Under the pieces are notes generated by a model, which worked only from the letters and a program-made list of their open reading frames with translations, did no database searches and had not been told where the DNA came from. Below are positions 59,956 to 64,000 of a DNA stretch of 64,000 nt, piece by piece (position 1 is the stretch's first letter; each line of letters opens with the position of its first letter). The stretch is from Allodiplogaster sudhausi (taxonomy: Eukaryota; Nematoda; Chromadorea; Rhabditida; Diplogasteridae): the NCBI GenBank assembly GCA_945643635.1, contig CALZFC010000005.1:5101001-5165000 (forward strand). Reading direction: 5' to 3'. A program made the translations under genes and the position numbers.

Positions 59956-60370
59956 CTCTCTCTTGGTCTCTCTCCTATCTCTCTGTCTCTCCTCTGGTAG
60001 CATTCATTTTTCGATATTATTGCGCGTTCTCACTTCAGAATCATGTTTTTCTATGAAGCAATTAATAATCGAGTTAAGAATTATTAAATGTGCCTATTTT
60101 GACGAAAAATGATCGAAATGATCAATATGGTAATATTAGACCAACTGGAGTTTCGCCTGGCGAAGTTCGATCGTTTTTGTTGCTGGGAGTAGCCAATTCA
60201 TTGTCATTCTCTCGATCTTCTCTGAACAGAAAACGTTCGATAGGACGGCGGAGGATATTCCATGAGAATAGAACGTCAAAAGAGAAGAAAAAGCTTACGA
60301 GTTGAGCCGATTGGAGAAGGCTAAACGTTCATCAACGACTGGTGGAACCCCTTCGATCTCTTGCTTCAAA
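56960..60370 (-). CDS. Unidentified Gln/Gly/Met-rich protein, minus-strand exon set (model incomplete)
   Basis: Not recognised. Minus-strand blocks with plausible splice sites, from 5' to 3': VPSASLKQEIEGVPPVVDER ending at a GTAAG donor (60299); EDRENDNELATPSNKNDRTS (about 60160-60225); VHFISILQQVDLRFAFLRAI then LDGRVDVSLIE with a GTGAGG donor (about 59100-59260); SSFQDGFGEIHAPRPFFGPL with FSHQAKNFISSEPLPTSSDR (about 58745-58960); SPSLRITHHYEADRPHPNRV and TELFGDQAAQALQGMLAAQQ (about 58150-58290); a block ending with six 5-residue repeats GQSMA/GQSMV/GQFTA (about 57450-57560); PWYVPRGFENQRPSWAAGEM (about 57240-57300). Low complexity, Pro/Gln-rich composition is like RNA-decay or scaffold proteins, but that is only an impression. 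It may be one gene with the membrane protein at 63194-64000. Confidence 0.35.
57450..57562 (-). repeat. 15-bp coding repeat (GQSMA-type pentapeptides)
   Basis: About seven tandem 15-base units GGCCAGTCCATGGCC (minus strand) encoding GQSMA, GQSMV, GQFTA, GQSIA; the reading frame stays open, supporting a coding repeat. Confidence 0.7.
58015..58094 (+). repeat. CT-rich microsatellite
   Basis: Interrupted (CT)n run between minus-strand exon-like blocks near 57900 and 58150. Confidence 0.85.
58604..58738 (+). repeat. GA-rich microsatellite
   Basis: (GA)n with AAAGA and GGATA interruptions, next to the exon-like block ending at about 58745. A shorter pure GA run is at about 58370-58400. Confidence 0.85.
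59006..59093 (+). repeat. (CT)n microsatellite
   Basis: CT run between exon-like blocks; GA in the presumed sense direction. Confidence 0.9.
59442..59545 (+). repeat. (GA)n microsatellite
   Basis: Two long GA runs separated by AAAGAGAGAGGGAGAGAGAA-type sequence. Confidence 0.9.
59786..60000 (+). repeat. CT-rich compound microsatellite
   Basis: (CT)n with CTTTCTGTCTCTCCT-type tandem units in the middle; about 215 bases. Confidence 0.9.
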
Positions 60371-60779
60371 CTGGCAGATGGTACTGGCTGAGAAGAGTAA
60401 GAGAGGGAGAATCAGATTGAGAGGGAGAGTGAGAGAGAATCACAGGGAGAGAAAGGGTGAAGAACAGGAACAGAGAGAGAAAAGGACGAGAGAGACGAGA
60501 TTGCTTGAAAGAGAAAGAGTAAAGGGGAGAAATAATTAGTCATCATATATTAAATGAGTTCTGCTATGTGGTTAAGAGAGCCTCTCTGTAAGGATCAAGC
60601 AGCCCTCAATGGGGGCCTGCGCCGGCGCAAAATTTTCCGATTCAGTTATCCAAAATTTTATTAGGGGTACTCATACGCACTGTAAAGAATATTAGTAGAT
60701 CAATTTTGTTATAAAATGTTTTTCCTTGTCTAGGCATGCAAAAGTAAGGAAAAAGTATAATTTGCCATAAATTTCTTTA
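60371..60779. other. Spacer left of the palindrome
   Basis: GA-rich at 60395-60535, then AT-rich; a GC-rich patch GGGGGCCTGCGCCGGCGC near 60611 could be the outer end of the palindromic element. No coding signal. Confidence 0.4.
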
Positions 60780-61538
60780 ACATCAATATTTTTCAATTTT
60801 CTTTTTTTTATTGACATCTCCGTTGAATTCTAAACGAAAACTCTGTTGATGTATTTGATCAAATGTTATATTTTCATATCGAAAAATAATTTTAAATATT
60901 TCAATTTGACCGTTGAATACCTTATACTCAAAACGTTTTGGGTACTATATCTCAAATTGTAGAGCGTTAAAAACTGTATAACATATCTTCTTTTCGTTTC
61001 ATGTATCCTTCCCTAGGGGGGTTAAAAATAGGCTCAAATACGGGTACCTCGGCGACATCGGATTCAAGGAATGCGTGAAAAAAAGGTTAAATAATTGTTT
61101 TAGCATAAAGTGAACCACTTCATTCAATTCAGCGCGTTTTTATTGTCAGAAAAGTTATATATCAAAATTCATTAAACTATCGCTTTCCACGAAAAAAACT
61201 CATTTTTCGATTTTGCTACCATGGAAAGAAAATGACCTAAAACTATTCGAATCCCTATATTTTCGACAGATTCAAAGACTACAGAAGGTGAATAGTACTA
61301 TTTTGTACGCGACAAAATTCTCTACAAAATACCTCATTTACATCTGGATAGGACGTCCCTACCAATGACTGTATCGATTTTCCCATGGCGGTCGCGTCAA
61401 GACTGACAGATCAGCATTTTACAACTTTTCGTGCAATCTTAATGTTTCCTACTCATCCAATACACCATTCTGCTCCACGAAGCATCCTGAGGGCAGAACC
61501 GATGTTTATTTTGCAGATGCCCGCAAAAGGGTTTGTAT

Positions 61539-61593
61539 GCGCGCGGAATTGAACCTGCGACTTATGATATCCGACGTGCACAACCAATACGCC
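61539..61593 (-). repeat. tRNA-like (B-box containing) segment, left palindrome arm
   Basis: Mirror copy of 62284-62338, read on the minus strand. Confidence 0.4.
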
Positions 61594-62283
61594 AAAATTA
61601 TATTCGCAAATTCATTTCTCGAGACTGCTTTAACCAATTTTAAAGGTTGAACTATCAATCGATAGCTATTTTTTCGCTCTATCGACATAAAAATATCCGC
61701 CAAAAAGTGTAAAATGATGGTAAGGCCGAATAAGACGCCAAAATATTCGAACACAAAAAAGTAAATCAAGCAATTTATTCATGAAGAAGTGATGTATGGG
61801 AAAGTTGTTCGTATTCGCAAAAGCTATCTAATAGCGTATGAAATGTGGTGATAGGTTGAATATGCGAGAAGTAGAGACTGCGGAACTGGACTCCCAAAAA
61901 ATTAAACTTGTAAAGCCCCTCAGGGCACTTATCCGGTGCCTAATGGGAAGATAAATAGTGGCTGGCACGGCATATCCTCAATATTGATCTCAATATTGAT
62001 ACTACTTCTCGCCTTATTCAACCTATCACCACATTTCATATGCTATTAGATAGCTTTCGCGAATACGAACAATGTTCCCATACATCACATCTTCATGAAT
62101 AAATTGCTTGATTTACTTTTTTGTGTTCGAATATTTTGGCGTCTTATTTGATATTACCATCATTTTACACTTTTTGGCGGATATTTTTATGTCGATAGAG
62201 CGAAAAAATAGCTATCGATTGATAGTTCAACCTTTAAAATTGGTTAAAGCAGTCTCGAGAAATGAATTTGCGAATATAATTTT

Positions 62284-62338
62284 GGCGTATTGGTTGTGCA
62301 CGTCGGATATCATAAGTCGCAGGTTCAATTCCGCGCGC
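62284..62338 (+). repeat. tRNA-like (B-box containing) segment, right palindrome arm
   Basis: GGCGTATTGGTTGTGCACG resembles a D-arm/A box, ATATCATAA an anticodon loop with CAT, and GCAGGTTCAATTCCGC a T-arm/B box (GGTTCAATTCC). The T stem does not pair well, so this is not a functional tRNA; a SINE head derived from tRNA-Met-like sequence is the likely origin. Confidence 0.4.
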
Positions 62339-63193
62339 ATACAAACCCTTTTGCGGGCATCTGCAAAATAAACATCGGTTCTGCCCTCAGGATGCTTCGT
62401 GGAGCAGAATGGTGTATTGGATGAGTAGGAAACATTAAGATTGCACGAAAAGTTGTAAAATGCTGATCTGTCAGTTTTGACGCGACCGCCATGGGAAAAT
62501 CGATACAGTCATTGGTAGGGACGTCCTATCCAGATGTAAATGAGGTATTTTGTAGAGAATTTTGTCGCGTACAAAATAGTACTATTCACCTTCTGTAGTC
62601 TTTGAATCTGTCGAAAATATAGGGATTCGAATAGTTTTAGGTCATTTTCTTTCCATGGTAGCAAAATCGAAAAATGAGTTTTTTTCGTGGAAAGCGATAG
62701 TTTAATGAATTTTGATATATAACTTTTCTGACAATAAAAACGCGCTGAATTGAATGAAGTGGTTCACTTTATGCTAAAACAATTATTTAACCTTTTTTTC
62801 ACGCATTCCTTGAATCCGATGTCGCCGAGGTACCCGTATTTGAGCCTATTTTTAACCCCCCTAGGGAAGGATACATGAAACGAAAAGAAGATATGTTATA
62901 CAGTTTTTAACGCTCTACAATTTGAGATATAGTACCCAAAACGTTTTGAGTATAAGGTATTCAACGGTCAAATTGAAATATTTAAAATTATTTTTCGATA
63001 TGAAAATATAACATTTGATCAAATACATCAACAGAGTTTTCGTTTAGAATTCAACGGAGATGCCAATAAAAAAAGACAATTGAAAACTATTGATTTTGAA
63101 GCGAGATACATCAAATCACAAATTATCCATACATTTAACTGTTCACGTAAATATATTTTTTGAAAAAAATTTTTTGCCATCTAATCTTGTTAC

Positions 63194-63480
63194 TGGGGCC
63201 CAGTGCCATGTCCGGCAACGTTTTCGCTCTCGAAATCCAACATCTGGATCTGGGGCAGGCCCTACTGGAGGCATACGGAGAGGCTCTCTTAAACCTAGAC
63301 AAAAACAGGAGCAACCTTAGCTTCGCCCATTTGGTTGAATGCCTGAGCGCGGAGAAGGTCGTAACCAAGCATTCGCTGCTTCATCTCAGCCCTGCGAGAA
63401 AGAGGGATGAAGAACATGCTAGAGATGTAAGAGAGGAAATGAGAAGAGAGAAAGATACGAGAAAGAGAGAGAGGGGGGAC

Positions 63481-63539
<59 letters not shown>

Positions 63540-64000
63540 AGAGAGAAAGGGAAGTGAGAGACAGAGAGATAGATGTGAGAGAACGAGAGCGACGGAACTA
63601 ACCATTTGAGACGGAAGAATGCTTCGTCTCTCTGGCGATTGTAGGCGATCTCAGAGAGAGTTAGGGCGAGGAGAAGCATGAAGATGAGGAGGGCGAGACA
63701 AGCAAAGGCACCCCGGTACGGAGAGCGAGATCCCGCTCTGGCTTGCAGGATCAACGGAGGGGGAGTGGATGAGGGCAGCGGGGTCGCCTGCACGAAAACC
63801 CTACCTCTCTTTACCCTCTCGCTCTCTCTTTCCTAAGATCGCTCCCACTTTCTCCATCTCTCTCCCATTCTTTCTCTCTCTCTCTCTCCCTCTACCATTA
63901 CTCTGAAGTTTTGAGAATCCAACCTTCTCTGAAATCTCAGATTCCACGACTCCCTTCTCAGTGTCCATCTTGACTTTCTCGTCCAAGCCAACGGTGAACA
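63194..64000 (-). CDS. Unidentified single-pass (type II-like) membrane protein, partial
   Basis: Minus-strand exons, 5' end outside the window: a block at about 63924-63990 (GLDEKVKMDTEKGVVESEIS, donor GTTGGA); exon 63603-63787 (ATPLPSSTPPPLILQARAGS, then the transmembrane stretch GAFACLALLIFMLLLALTLS and EIAYNRQRDEAFFRLKW); exon 63316-63391 (AEMKQRMLGYDLLRAQAFNQ, MGEAK); and probable exon 63194-63249 (IQMLDFESENVAGHGTGP) ending at a GTAACA donor 97 bases from the palindrome. Phases agree (TG|G restores the W codon). A hydrophilic N-terminus, one 20-residue hydrophobic helix with a basic flank before it, and a charged C-terminal side suggest cytoplasmic N-terminus. I do not recognise the family. 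It may continue into the exons left of the palindrome. Confidence 0.5.
63412..63580 (+). repeat. GA-rich microsatellite in intron of the membrane-protein gene
   Basis: (GA)n with GGAGAGAG and AAAGGGAAGTGAGAGACAG variants, between the exons at 63391 and 63603; CT-rich in the sense direction. Confidence 0.85.

Larger units (their letters stand above)
60780..63097. mobile_element. 2.3-kb near-perfect palindrome (foldback-like element)
   Basis: Position x in the left arm pairs with 123877 - x in the right arm. Arms about 60780-61880 and 61997-63097, with a roughly 115-base centre. They are nearly identical: an 87-codon open stretch at 61506-61769 (-) and 62108-62371 (+) differs in two residues. 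Outside 60780 and 63097 the similarity fades, and I could not define target duplications. Each arm contains a tRNA-like segment. No transposase is visible. It could be a foldback transposon or two head-to-head copies of one repeat. Confidence 0.85.

Noticed and set aside
56960..60370. eIF4E transporter (4E-T) homolog
   Set aside because: Composition is similar, but no 4E-binding motif or conserved C-terminal motif could be found.
62284..62338. Functional tRNA gene
   Set aside because: The T stem does not pair and no acceptor stem is evident; only box-like motifs remain.
61506..62371. Matching 87-residue open frames in both palindrome arms
   Set aside because: They run through the tRNA-like segment and have no recognisable protein features; more likely chance openness in a non-coding element.
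63205..63420. Plus-strand frame MSGNVFALEIQHLDLGQALL...
   Set aside because: Looks protein-like, but the minus strand gives phase-consistent exons joined to a transmembrane exon; kept as a weaker alternative only.

Overview
This is nuclear DNA from an animal. Nearly every gene is broken by short introns (many 45-150 bases, GT...AG). The recognisable proteins are metazoan: a BPTF/NURF301-like chromatin reader, glycogen debranching enzyme, IFT140, COX10, a USP6NL-like TBC protein, LMBRD2, GOLGA7, PUM3 and methionine synthase reductase. IFT140 implies that the animal builds cilia. Introns and spacers are loaded with (CT)n/(GA)n and other simple repeats. The species cannot be named from the sequence; a compact-intron invertebrate is the best guess. 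There is no operon logic and no ribosome-binding sites.

Layout. 1-2830 (+): 3' part of a BPTF-like gene (two PHD fingers, bromodomain). 3218-10243 (+): complete glycogen debranching enzyme. 10502-18156 (-): complete IFT140, tail-to-tail with the previous gene. 18400-21162: transposon-derived spacer holding the 3' end of a non-LTR retrotransposon, then a 1.9-kb element with 32-bp terminal inverted repeats that carries its own four-exon gene. 21475-23369 (+): COX10. 23370-27254: simple repeats and exon-like pieces I cannot assign. 27255-31792 (+): USP6NL/RN-tre-like RabGAP, with a 447-bp hAT-type MITE and perfect 8-bp target duplication in one intron. 32597-36268 (-): LMBRD2. 36846-37705 (+): GOLGA7/ERF4. 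38043-41946 (+): PUM3.

39675-53610 is a direct tandem duplication of about 6.97 kb. Copies appear identical except for 2 bases in one CT tract. Each unit contains the 3' half of PUM3, a complete small secreted ten-cysteine Ly6/uPAR-like gene, and the 5' half of methionine synthase reductase (MTRR). So PUM3 is intact at the left edge (unique 5' part plus copy 1), MTRR is intact at the right edge (copy 2 plus unique 3' part, 51792-56302), the Ly6-like gene is doubled, and a truncated MTRR and a headless PUM3 lie back to back at the junction (46643/46644).

56303-64000: mostly minus-strand exon-like blocks of an unidentified Gln/Gly/Met-rich protein, a 2.3-kb near-perfect palindrome (60780-63097) with a tRNA-like B-box segment in each arm, and the membrane-spanning N-terminal part of an unidentified minus-strand protein at the right edge.

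The genes are ordinary housekeeping and ciliary genes with no shared pathway. The unusual content is structural: the recent tandem duplication, the gene-bearing TIR element, the palindrome, the MITE, and tandem repeats that duplicate splice sites.
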